Below, piece after piece: positions 1 through 6,619 of a stretch of 9,933 nt of DNA. Numbering within the stretch: the first letter of the stretch is position 1; each line of letters starts with the position of its first letter. A program made the position numbers and the translations under genes. Source of the stretch: Clostridiales bacterium (GTDB lineage Bacteria > Bacillota > Clostridia > Oscillospirales > QAMX01); assembly GCA_003149835.1 (NCBI GenBank), contig QAMX01000008.1:1-9933 (forward strand). The letters run 5' to 3'. The notes beneath the pieces were generated by a model that was not told where the DNA came from, ran no database searches, and saw only the letters and a list, made by a program, of their open reading frames with translations.

Positions 1-189
1 CAAATCCGGAAACAGTTTTCTCCCATATAGTATACTTGCCAAAATCGTTTTTTTGCATGAACCAGTAAAGCGCTATCTGCGTTTTCTCCGATTGATCGCT
101 TCGTCTTGATATTTTTTTTGGATTTTTATTTTTGCTTGTTCCGCTTGATGAGCCCTGATAATAGAAAATTTGTTTTTGTCAAAACTGTA

Positions 190-218
190 TTGATTTTCCC
201 ATGTGGTTCATGTATAAT
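190..218 (+). promoter_or_regulatory. Sigma-A-type promoter of the rnf operon
   Basis: A TTGATT -35 box (190-195) and a perfect TATAAT -10 box (213-218) are separated by 17 bp, with TG directly before the -10. Transcription would start near 225, leaving a leader of about 50 nt before rnfC. The rest of 1-276 is AT-rich and shows no coding signal I trust. No operator or riboswitch is recognisable in the short leader. Confidence 0.75.
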
Positions 219-276
219 GATAAAAGTACGGTTTATTTTTTGCCGGACACGGCGAAAACAGGAGTGTGTTGGATGG

Positions 277-1626
277 ATGTTTAGTTTCAGGACCATGCGC
301 GGCGTCAGACTGCTGCACAAAAAGCGGTCGCGCTTGTCGGAAACGATCGATATGCCCTCGCCTGACCTCGTTGTCATCCCCATGCGCCAGCATATCGGCG
401 CGCCCTGCGAGCCGCTCGTTTCCGCAGGCGATTATGTCTATGCGGGGCAGAAAATCGGCGACAGCAGCGCTTTCGTCTCCGCGCCCGTACACGCCTCGGT
501 TTCCGGAACGGTTCAGAAAATCGATGAAATCCTCTTGGCCAGCGGAGAAAAAACCAAATGCCTCGTCATCGCCTCGGACGGAAAAAATCAGCTCGACCCT
601 TCCATCGCGCCGCCCGTCATCCGCTCGTCCGGCGATTTTGCCAAAGCCGTGCGCGACGCGGGGATTGTCGGGCTGGGCGGAGCGGGTTTCCCGACGCACG
701 TCAAGCTCGCCTATCCCAATATGGAAATCGTTCAAACGCTCTACATCAATCTCGCCGAATGCGAGCCGTATATCACGACCGACAACCGCGAGGTCTTTGA
801 AAACGTCGACGGCATCCTCGACGGGATTGAAATGATCTTAAAGTATACGGGGATTCCAAAGGCCGTCATCGTCGTCGAGCGCAACAAGCCGCTCGGCACC
901 AAGATTCTCGCGCTCCGCTGTTCCGAATACGAAAATATCCACATCAAGGTGCTCGGCTCCAAGTATCCAAAGGGTGCGGAAAAGGTGCTCGTCTATGAGG
1001 CCGACGGCATCATTATCGGCCGCGGCAAGCTCCCGGCCGACTGCGGCGCGCTGGTGATGAACGTCTCCACGGTCGCGGCCATCGCCGAATATGTCAAAAC
1101 GGGCATTCCGCTGATCAGCCGCCGCATCACGCTGGACGGCGATCTGATCGCGGAACCGAAAAACATCCGCGTCGCGCTGGGAACGCCGATTTCGGCGCTG
1201 CTGGAACGCTATGACGTGGATACCAACCGCCTGCGGATGCTGCTCACCGGCGGCGCCATGATGGGAACCTGTGTCATCCATACGGATACGCCGATCGTCA
1301 AGACGACAAACGCCGTGCTCTGCTTCGGAAACGTCTATGACCGCGACAACACGCCCTGTATCAAATGCGGCCGCTGTATCCGCTCCTGCCCGATTAAGCT
1401 CTCTCCGGCGCTGATCGAGAAAGCGTACGACCGCCGAGACGCTTCCGAGCTGCTGCGCCTCAACGTCGATCTCTGCATCAACTGCGGCTGCTGTTCCTAC
1501 GTCTGCCCCGCCAAGCGCGATCTGTCCCATAAAAATCAGCTCGCCAAGGCGTTTGTCAAAGGGGCGCAAAGCGCTGCGTCCCCTGCGTCCGGCGAGCCCA
1601 AAACGCCGGCCGCCGCCCGGACGTAG
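277..1626 (+). CDS. rnfC: RNF complex subunit RnfC (electron transport complex, NADH-side)
   Basis: Peripheral cytoplasmic subunit of the ferredoxin:NAD+ oxidoreductase (RNF) ion pump, thought to carry the NAD(H) and FMN site. The 449-residue product has the family order. An N-terminal barrel-like region contains IPMRQHIGAPCEP (34-46). A glycine-rich GLGGAGFPTHVKL (132-144) and NLAECEPYITTD (158-169) follow, then YPKGAEK (230-236) and an SLBB-like part. Two ferredoxin-type motifs, CxxCxxCxxxCP at C361/364/367/371 and C400/403/406/410, can hold two [4Fe-4S] clusters. The frame is open back to 106, but that extension is AT-rich and contains the promoter, so I start at ATG 277, 12 nt after AGGAG (260-264). 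The common family N-terminal GGVHPP is here RGVRLL. It is the first gene of rnfCDGEAB. Length fits the family (about 440). Confidence 0.96.
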   Translation: MFSFRTMRGVRLLHKKRSRLSETIDMPSPDLVVIPMRQHIGAPCEPLVSAGDYVYAGQKIGDSSAFVSAPVHASVSGTVQKIDEILLASGEKTKCLVIASDGKNQLDPSIAPPVIRSSGDFAKAVRDAGIVGLGGAGFPTHVKLAYPNMEIVQTLYINLAECEPYITTDNREVFENVDGILDGIEMILKYTGIPKAVIVVERNKPLGTKILALRCSEYENIHIKVLGSKYPKGAEKVLVYEADGIIIGRGKLPADCGALVMNVSTVAAIAEYVKTGIPLISRRITLDGDLIAEPKNIRVALGTPISALLERYDVDTNRLRMLLTGGAMMGTCVIHTDTPIVKTTNAVLCFGNVYDRDNTPCIKCGRCIRSCPIKLSPALIEKAYDRRDASELLRLNVDLCINCGCCSYVCPAKRDLSHKNQLAKAFVKGAQSAASPASGEPKTPAAART

Positions 1627-1736
1627 AGCGCGGCCGAGCGATTTCCGCCGCCGCTTTGGGCTGCCGGGTTCATTCCATATGAACGGCCTGAAAAAACGAC
1701 GTAACGATTGACTCTGAGAGAGGAGCCTTGATCAAT

Positions 1737-2663
1737 ATGGATCAAACGGAGAATTTTCTCATTGTGACCTCGTCCCCGCACATCAAATCGAACGTGACGA
1801 CACAACGCATTATGCTCGACGTCATCATCGCGCTCTGCCCGGCGCTGGCCGCCTCGGTATGGATCTTCGGCCCGCGCGCGCTGCTCGTTACCGCCGTCAG
1901 CGTCCTGTGCTGCGTGTTCTTTGAATGGGGTTCGCAGAAATTATTCCGGCGCGAGTCGACGGTCGGCGATCTCAGCGCCGTTGTCACCGGTATTCTGATC
2001 GCCTTTAACATGCCGCCGTCTGTTCCTCTCTGGATGCTGCCGATCGGCGCGGCGTTCGCCATCGTCTTCACCAAGCAGCTCTTCGGCGGCATCGGGCAGA
2101 ATTTTGCCAACCCCGCCATCGTGGCACGGATCGTGCTGTTTTTGTCATTCGCGTCGAGTATGTCAACGTTTACGGCGCCCGGCGCGTGGCGCGGCGCGGC
2201 CGACGCGGTTTCAACGGCCACGCCGCTGAATGAAGCCGCGGCGCTGCCGTCGCTGACGGATATGTTTTTCGGGATGCGCGCCGGCTGTCTCGGCGAGACC
2301 TGCGCCTGCGCGCTTCTGCTCGGCGGCATCTATCTCGTGATCCGCCGCGTCATCTCTCCGCTGGTTCCCCTCTGCTATATCGGCTCCACGGTTTTGCTCT
2401 GCTGGCTCTTCGGCGCCGACCCGCTCTATTCGCTCCTGTCCGGCGGTCTGCTGCTCGGCGCGATCTTCATGGCCACTGATTACGCGACGACGCCGTCCAC
2501 AACGGCCGGAAAAATCGTTTTCGCGCTCGGCTGCGGTCTGATTACCGCGGTCATCCGCTGTTTCGGCTCTTACGCCGAAGGGGTCTCCTTCGCCATTCTG
2601 CTGATGAATATTCTTACGCCGCTGATCGACCGCCTCATCCGGCAGAAGCCGTTCGGCGCCTGA
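1737..2663 (+). CDS. rnfD: RNF complex subunit RnfD (FMN-carrying membrane subunit)
   Basis: Integral membrane subunit of the RNF pump, homologous to NqrB. It carries covalently bound FMN and is implicated in ion translocation. The 308-residue product is mostly hydrophobic helices. The family signatures FGGIGQNFANPA (116-127), STATPL (159-164) and MATDYATTP (245-253) are visible. Thr162 in STATPL is the expected FMN-phosphoester residue, a modification that needs ApbE, which is not encoded here. I start at ATG 1737, 11 nt after AGGAG (1721-1725). An in-frame TTG at 1728 would add three residues but sits only 2 nt from that SD. The 110-nt gap after rnfC shows no terminator, so it is co-transcribed. 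Confidence 0.95.
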   Translation: MDQTENFLIVTSSPHIKSNVTTQRIMLDVIIALCPALAASVWIFGPRALLVTAVSVLCCVFFEWGSQKLFRRESTVGDLSAVVTGILIAFNMPPSVPLWMLPIGAAFAIVFTKQLFGGIGQNFANPAIVARIVLFLSFASSMSTFTAPGAWRGAADAVSTATPLNEAAALPSLTDMFFGMRAGCLGETCACALLLGGIYLVIRRVISPLVPLCYIGSTVLLCWLFGADPLYSLLSGGLLLGAIFMATDYATTPSTTAGKIVFALGCGLITAVIRCFGSYAEGVSFAILLMNILTPLIDRLIRQKPFGA

Positions 2664-2720
2664 CCGTTCTTCCCCCTCCATTTCATATGCCACGATCCTG
2701 AAAAACCTTTATTCTGAAAG

Positions 2721-2763
2721 AAAGGACGCTTTTCCCGCCAGCGGGAAAAGCCGCGGAATCAAG
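2721..2763 (+). promoter_or_regulatory. rnfG translation leader: hairpin between the SD and the start codon
   Basis: The only strong SD before rnfG is AAAGGA (2721-2726), 37 nt from the ATG, too far for normal initiation. Between them lies a perfect 10-bp stem, 2728-2737 paired with 2742-2751, with a CCAG loop (2738-2741). Folding it removes 24 nt and leaves about 13 nt between SD and ATG, close to the 10-12 nt seen at rnfC, rnfD, rnfE and rnfA. No run of T follows the stem, so it is not an intrinsic terminator. The stem and spacing are seen directly. A role in translation or mRNA stability is inferred. Confidence 0.6.
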
Positions 2764-3324
2764 ATGAAAAAGAACGCGGTTATGCCGACTGTCGTCCTGC
2801 TCCTGATCTGCCTGATCGTCGCCGGCGTCCTATCGGCGGTTCATCATTTCACCGCGCAGGCGCTCGTTGTCGACCCGTCGGAGATCATCGACCAGATGCG
2901 CGCCGACTATCTGGAAGTTTTGCCGGACGCTGCGGAATTTGAACTCCTGTACCGAACCGCCGGCTATGCCGCCGGAGAAAAAGGGACCGCCGTAGAGGCG
3001 GTTAAGACCGACGTCGGTTATCTGATCACGGCGCACAGCACAGGACAGTATGATTCCTCGCCGATCCGCGTGCTCGTCGGCATCGGTTTGGACGGAAACG
3101 TGCGCGCCGTTAAAATTCTCAAAAGCAGCGAGACGCCGGGAATGGGGTCGCGGGTCAACAGCGAACCGTTCCTCGCACAGTTTTCCGGCGGCAGCGCGTT
3201 TTCCCTCGACGGCAAAAACGGCGAAAAAATCGACGGGGTCACGAGCGCGACCAAATCCGCCAAGGCCGTCGTCAACGCCGTCAATACGGCGATGGAGGAA
3301 TACCGCGCTCTCACGGCGGGCTGA
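2764..3324 (+). CDS. rnfG: RNF complex subunit RnfG (covalent FMN protein)
   Basis: Membrane-anchored extracytoplasmic subunit of the RNF pump, homologous to NqrC, carrying FMN on a threonine. The 186-residue product has one N-terminal membrane helix (about 8-28) and then an FMN-binding domain. ETPGMGSR (123-130) and DGVTSATKSAKAVV (157-170) are the family hallmarks. Thr163 is the predicted flavinylation site. The usual SGAT core is read here as TSAT, so Gly is replaced by Ser161, which I take as tolerated variation. The start is the ATG after the hairpin leader, and no alternative in-frame start lies near the upstream SD. The gene lies 100 nt after rnfD and 32 nt before rnfE. Length is normal for the family. 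Confidence 0.94.
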   Translation: MKKNAVMPTVVLLLICLIVAGVLSAVHHFTAQALVVDPSEIIDQMRADYLEVLPDAAEFELLYRTAGYAAGEKGTAVEAVKTDVGYLITAHSTGQYDSSPIRVLVGIGLDGNVRAVKILKSSETPGMGSRVNSEPFLAQFSGGSAFSLDGKNGEKIDGVTSATKSAKAVVNAVNTAMEEYRALTAG

Positions 3325-3356
3325 AAACGCCCCGACAGAAGGGAGAATGATCATCT

Positions 3357-4031
3357 ATGAACTGTAAAAAAGTGCTGCTGAACGGCATTTTCAACGAAAA
3401 TCCGAATCTTCGGCTGCTGCTCGGCATGTGTCCCTCTCTCGCCATCACCACGGCCGCCTCCAACGCCATCGGCATGGGACTGGCGACGACCGCCGTTCTC
3501 ATCTGTTCCAACGCCGCCATTTCCGCGCTCCGCAACGTTATTCCCAAAGAGGTGCGCCTGCCGTCCTATATTGTGATTGTGGCGGGCTTTGTCACCGCCG
3601 TTTCGCTGCTCATGGAGGCCTATCTTCCGGATCTATACCAATCGCTCGGCCTTTTTCTCTCGCTGATCGTTGTCAACTGCATCATTCTCGGCCGCGCCGA
3701 GATGTTCGCCTCAAAAAACAGCGTCCTGCCTTCGATCGCGGACGGGCTCGGGATGGGGCTCGGCTTTACAGGGTCGCTGCTTCTGATCAGTACCGTGCGC
3801 GAGATTCTCGGAACGCTGAGCTGGTTTGGCAAAAGCTTTGCCGACGGGGACGCGACGGGCATGATCTTCTTTATTCTGCCGGCAGGCGGTTTCTTCGTGC
3901 TCGGCCTGATCACCGCCGGCATTAACGTCCTGTCCGACTACAAGCTGTCGAAGCAGAAGGCCGGCTGTGACGGCTGTCCCGCCGCCAAGGCCTGCGCGGG
4001 CTGCGCCGAAAAGAAGGAGGTCAACGTCTGA
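3357..4031 (+). CDS. rnfE: RNF complex subunit RnfE (integral membrane electron-transfer subunit)
   Basis: Six-helix membrane subunit related to NqrD. Together with RnfA it forms the membrane core, where conserved cysteines from both proteins are thought to hold an Fe-S cluster within the membrane. The 224-residue product has LGMCPSLA (Cys25) and VNCIILGRAEMFA (Cys108 in VNC), both in the expected places. Unlike the short proteobacterial homologues as I recall them, it ends in a hydrophilic tail with two CxxC pairs, C204/C207 and C213/C216. ATG 3357 follows GGGAG (3341-3345) at 11 nt. The stop TGA shares its A with the rnfA start (TGATG), so translation is probably coupled. It is told apart from RnfA by operon position and by its ENPNLRLLLGMCP opening. 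Confidence 0.94.
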   Translation: MNCKKVLLNGIFNENPNLRLLLGMCPSLAITTAASNAIGMGLATTAVLICSNAAISALRNVIPKEVRLPSYIVIVAGFVTAVSLLMEAYLPDLYQSLGLFLSLIVVNCIILGRAEMFASKNSVLPSIADGLGMGLGFTGSLLLISTVREILGTLSWFGKSFADGDATGMIFFILPAGGFFVLGLITAGINVLSDYKLSKQKAGCDGCPAAKACAGCAEKKEVNV

Positions 4032-4618
4032 TGGAGATGTGGAGAGGGATTGCGCTTATCTTAGTCGGCTCCATTTTTGTCGATAACTTCGTTTTATCCA
4101 AGTTCCTGGGCATCTGCCCGTTTCTCGGCGTCTCCAAAAAGACGTCCAGCGCTCTCGGCATGAGCGGCGCGGTCACGTTCGTGATGACGCTTTCCGCCGC
4201 CGTCACATGGCCGATTTTTCACTATATTCTGGAACCCAACAACATGAGCTATTTGAAAATCATCGCTTTTATCCTCGTCATCGCCATGCTTGTGCAGATC
4301 GTTGAAATCATTTTAAAACGCTTTATTCCCTCGCTTTACTCGGCGCTCGGCGTCTATCTCCCCCTGATTACGACCAACTGCGCCGTGCTCGGCGTCACGA
4401 TTCTTAACATCGATACCGGTTACGCCTTCGGCGAGGCCGTCGTCAACGCTTTCGGTTCCGGCATCGGCTTTTCTCTTGCGCTCGTGATGTTTTCCGGCAT
4501 CCGTGAAAAAATTGAGGCCTGCGACATCCCCAAGGCCTTTCGCGGCATTCCCTCGGCATTGATCGCCGCCTCCATCGTCAGCCTGTCGTTCGCAGGCTTC
4601 ACCGGTTTGATCGGATAA
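4031..4618 (+). CDS. rnfA: RNF complex subunit RnfA (integral membrane electron-transfer subunit)
   Basis: Partner of RnfE in the membrane core, homologous to NqrE. The 195-residue product is almost wholly hydrophobic with about six helices. It has the family sequences NFVLSKFLGICPFLGVSKK (19-37, Cys29) and TTNCAVLGV (114-122, Cys117). These two cysteines, with those of RnfE, are the expected ligands of the intramembrane Fe-S centre. ATG 4031 overlaps the rnfE stop by 1 nt and lies 10 nt after AAGGAGG (4014-4020), the strongest SD in the operon. An in-frame ATG two codons later is possible but less well placed. Only 36 nt separate it from rnfB. Length is typical for the family (about 190). 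Confidence 0.96.
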   Translation: MEMWRGIALILVGSIFVDNFVLSKFLGICPFLGVSKKTSSALGMSGAVTFVMTLSAAVTWPIFHYILEPNNMSYLKIIAFILVIAMLVQIVEIILKRFIPSLYSALGVYLPLITTNCAVLGVTILNIDTGYAFGEAVVNAFGSGIGFSLALVMFSGIREKIEACDIPKAFRGIPSALIAASIVSLSFAGFTGLIG

Positions 4619-4654
4619 AAAAACGCCGCGCAAGGGAAGAAAGGACGATACGAC

Positions 4655-5455
4655 ATGGAATATGTTCTCCCGCTGATCCTGTTTGCCGGTCTCGCCGTGT
4701 TTGCCGGCGTACTGCTCACCTATCTGTCGCATAAATTTCCCGGGCAGGCCACGGACGACGAACTGAACGTCCGCGAGGCGCTGCCCGGGCTGAACTGCGG
4801 CCTCTGCGGCTTTGCCGGCTGCGACGAATACGCGAAAAAAGCGGCGCTTGACAAAATTGCGCCGAATCTCTGCGTCCCAGGCGGGGCGGCCGTCGCCGCC
4901 GCCGTCAGCGCCGTCACCGGCGTCGCCTTTGACGCGGTGGACGAGCGCGTCGCCTATGTCGCCTGCCGAGGCCGTTATGACGTGACGTCCGACAAGTACA
5001 ATTACCGCGGCGTTCTCTCCTGCGCCGCCTCGGCGCAGTTTTACGGCGGGCGCAGCTCGTGCCGCGACGGCTGTCTGGGCTTCGGCGATTGTGTCAAGGC
5101 TTGCCAATACGGCGCTATCAGCGTCGTCAACGGCTGCGCGGTCGTCGACGAAGATCAATGCGCGGGGTGTATGCTCTGCGCCAAGGCCTGCCCCAAGCAT
5201 ATGATCGCCAGCAAACCCAAGGGCGCGGCCGTCTTTGTCGCTTGCAGCTCCAAGGCCTCCGGCAAGGATACGCGGCAGACCTGCAAAAACGGCTGTATCG
5301 CCTGCAAAAAGTGTGAAAAAACCTGTGAGGCCGGAGCCATCACCGTCGTCGGCAACACGGCGCAGATCGATTATACGCGCTGTACCGGCTGCGGAAAATG
5401 CGCGGCGGCCTGTCCGGTCGGCTGTATTCAGCTCCATGAAGGCGTATCCGTATAG
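4655..5455 (+). CDS. rnfB: RNF complex subunit RnfB (multi-cluster ferredoxin subunit)
   Basis: Entry point for electrons from reduced ferredoxin, held at the cytoplasmic face by one N-terminal helix (about 4-24). The 266-residue product has 26 cysteines. The first Fe-S domain is LNCGLCGFAGCDEYA with C48/51/56 and distal C73. The clostridial pattern follows: C104, C123, C136/140/146/150 (CRDGC..GDCVKAC), C169/172/175/179 in CAGCMLCAKACP, C197, C210/214/217/220/224, and C243/246/249/253 in CTGCGKCAAACP. This fits the five or six [4Fe-4S] clusters known for clostridial RnfB. ATG 4655 lies 9 nt after AAAGGA. It is the last core rnf gene. Two accessory membrane genes follow with no clear terminator. 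Confidence 0.96.
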   Translation: MEYVLPLILFAGLAVFAGVLLTYLSHKFPGQATDDELNVREALPGLNCGLCGFAGCDEYAKKAALDKIAPNLCVPGGAAVAAAVSAVTGVAFDAVDERVAYVACRGRYDVTSDKYNYRGVLSCAASAQFYGGRSSCRDGCLGFGDCVKACQYGAISVVNGCAVVDEDQCAGCMLCAKACPKHMIASKPKGAAVFVACSSKASGKDTRQTCKNGCIACKKCEKTCEAGAITVVGNTAQIDYTRCTGCGKCAAACPVGCIQLHEGVSV

Positions 5456-5546
5456 CGAGCGGCCGTCCATTCCGTGTTTGCGGGGCGGGCGGCTGTTCTT
5501 TTGCCGCTCCAAACCGGAAACAGCGAATGGATGCCGCGGAAGCGTC

Positions 5547-5584
5547 CGGCCTTCTTTTTCAAACGGCCCTTTTCAAAAAGGCCG
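5547..5584 (+). repeat. Tandem imperfect repeat with two competing hairpins before the NusG-domain gene
   Basis: Two adjacent copies begin CGGCC and end in TTTTCAAA (5547-5563 and 5564-5577). Downstream AAGGCCG (5578-5584) can pair perfectly with CGGCCTT (5547-5553). Alternatively, GGCCG (5580-5584) can pair with CGGCC of the second copy (5564-5568), extended by AT pairs after one mismatch. The two folds exclude each other. The only SD-like purines before the next gene (AAAGG, 5577-5581) lie inside the 3' arm. No T run follows, so a plain terminator is unlikely. A regulatory role is inferred. Confidence 0.4.
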
Positions 5585-5597
5585 CCCGGTATTTCCT

Positions 5598-5948
5598 GTG
5601 GGCGACCTTTTGATTGTGTTGTCGGTCGTTCTCCTGTCCGCCGCGCTGCTGCTGCCTTCCTATCTGAGTAAAACAGGCAGCGGGGCTACCGCGCTGGTCT
5701 ATGTCGACTCCGTGCAGACGATGCGGATTCCGCTCTCCGAAAACGGCGAATACGCGCTGACCGACGCGGTGCTTGCCGAGGTTTCGGACGGCGCGCTGCG
5801 AATCCTCGATTCCGACTGTCCCGACCAGCTCTGCGTCCGTTCCGGCTTTATTCGCCGCAGCGGTCAGACGCTCGTCTGTCTGCCGAACCGTGTGCTCGTT
5901 CGCATTGTCTCCGCCGGGGAACAGGAGGTGGACGCCGTTGCAAACTAA
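5598..5948 (+). CDS. NusG domain II-containing membrane-anchored protein
   Basis: Small protein of the NusG_II family, often found beside RNF, ApbE and Gx-transporter genes. Its molecular role is not established. From GTG 5598 the product has 116 residues: one N-terminal membrane helix (about 3-20), then a beta-rich domain. The family signature is DSDCPDQLCVRSGFIRRSGQTLVCLPNRV, shown here by C74, C79, C94 and CLPNR (94-98), so the domain probably lies outside the membrane. The start is uncertain. The frame stays open back to ATG 5436 inside rnfB (170 residues), but the added part is unlike the family and low in plausibility, and no start has a good SD. It overlaps the next gene by 11 nt. The family call is secure; the start is not. 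Confidence 0.85.
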   Translation: MGDLLIVLSVVLLSAALLLPSYLSKTGSGATALVYVDSVQTMRIPLSENGEYALTDAVLAEVSDGALRILDSDCPDQLCVRSGFIRRSGQTLVCLPNRVLVRIVSAGEQEVDAVAN

Positions 5949-6450
5949 ATTTCCGGCGCGGCGCTTTGCTGCTGTTTCGGCTTTGACGGCGTTTGCGCTC
6001 GTCATCAGTTGGCTGGAACGGCCGCTCATGACAGCTCTCCCGCTGCCGCTGCCCGGCTTTAAGCTGGGGCTTGCCAATATCGTGACGCTTTTTACCCTCT
6101 ATCGGCTCGGCGCCGCCGACGCGGGCGCCGTTCATCTGCTGCGGATTTCTCTGGCCGGCCTCCTTTTCGGTTCGCCCGTCTCCTTCCTGCTCAGCGCTTG
6201 CGGCGGCGCGCTGGCGTTCGCGGCGGCGTGCGGCGTCTATCGGGTTCGCCGCGTCTCCCCCGTCGGCGCGTCGATCCTCTCTGCGGCGGCGCACATGGCC
6301 GGACAGATCGCGGCCGCCGCCCTGCTGTTGGCAGCGCCGCTCCTGTTTGTCTCCTATCTGCCTTACCTGCTGCTGCTGTCGCTGTTTTCCGGCGGACTCT
6401 GCGGCGCGGCCGTCGTCTTTCTGCTGAAAAGGCTTCCCAAAAAAATCTGA
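5938..6450 (+). CDS. Gx transporter family / heptaprenyl diphosphate synthase component I-like membrane protein
   Basis: Polytopic membrane protein of the Hpre_diP_synt_I (Gx transporter) family, 170 residues with about five hydrophobic segments. It resembles substrate-binding subunits of ECF-type importers, although older annotation links it to prenyl diphosphate synthesis. Its substrate is unknown. Visible motifs are LPLPGFKLGLANIVTLF (36-52), LLRISLAGLLFGSPVSFLLSACGG (68-91) and SAAAHMAGQ (115-123). The start is TTG 5938, chosen because AGGAGG (5923-5928) precedes it by 9 nt and the N-terminus then matches the family. It overlaps the NusG-domain gene by 11 nt, so the two are translationally coupled. 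It is the last gene of the rnf transcription unit, which suggests supply or maturation of something the complex needs. Confidence 0.85.
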   Translation: MQTKFPARRFAAVSALTAFALVISWLERPLMTALPLPLPGFKLGLANIVTLFTLYRLGAADAGAVHLLRISLAGLLFGSPVSFLLSACGGALAFAAACGVYRVRRVSPVGASILSAAAHMAGQIAAAALLLAAPLLFVSYLPYLLLLSLFSGGLCGAAVVFLLKRLPKKI

Positions 6451-6453
6451 ACC

Positions 6454-6489
6454 GGCGGCGGCCGTTTTCAGCTCTGGCGCCCTTTTTTT
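6454..6489 (+). terminator. Probable intrinsic terminator of the rnf unit
   Basis: GGCG (6454-6457) pairs with CGCC (6478-6481). After one mismatch, CGG (6459-6461) pairs with CTG (6474-6476), one of these pairs being a G-T wobble. The stem is followed by C and seven T (6483-6489). It lies directly after the last gene of the plus-strand unit and before the convergent spoVT gene. The stem is imperfect but the T run is strong. Confidence 0.55.
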
Positions 6490-6509
6490 CAGTTGATTCT
6501 CGACTACAA

Positions 6510-6545
6510 AAGGCGGTACGGTTTATATCAGAACCGTACCGCCTT
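6510..6545 (-). terminator. Perfect 14-bp inverted repeat, probable spoVT terminator
   Basis: 6510-6523 pairs perfectly with 6532-6545 around an 8-nt loop. Read on the minus strand, the stem ends in CCGCCTT and continues TTGT, giving a short U tract about 75 nt after the spoVT stop. On the plus strand the following bases (AACGTTGCC) are not T-rich, so it should act mainly for spoVT, with the separate plus-strand terminator beside it. Confidence 0.65.
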
Positions 6546-6619
6546 AACGTTGCCAAACGCCATCTGTGCCGGGTGTTTTGTCCATCGAAACGACACGCCG
6601 CCTGTCGCAGGTATGTGCG

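Noticed and set aside
1..26. Possible minus-strand gene start running off the left edge (ATG at 24-26)
   Set aside because: Only eight codons are visible, with no SD, so it cannot be supported.
68..119. Possible terminator (AAGCG/CGCTT with a T run at 112-119)
   Set aside because: Only 5 bp, a 24-nt loop and a T run 10 nt from the stem, so not a credible intrinsic terminator.
106..276. In-frame 57-codon extension upstream of rnfC
   Set aside because: AT-rich and unlike any RnfC N-terminus, and it contains the promoter at 190-218. The family match begins after ATG 277.
838..1569. 243-codon open frame on the minus strand opposite rnfC
   Set aside because: Antisense shadow of rnfC with no recognisable motif and no SD.
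1728..1736. TTG start for rnfD
   Set aside because: Only 2 nt from AGGAG. ATG 1737 has workable spacing.
4313..5512. 399-codon open frame on the minus strand opposite rnfA/rnfB
   Set aside because: Shadow frame caused by GC-rich codon use. Low-complexity Arg/Ala/Gly/Asp composition with no family features, while the plus strand encodes clear RnfA and RnfB.
5533..5559. Small hairpin (GCCG/CGGC or CGGA-AGCG-TCCG) followed by CTTCTTTTT after rnfB
   Set aside because: Only 4 bp of stem and an interrupted T run. Too weak to call a terminator between rnfB and the NusG-domain gene.
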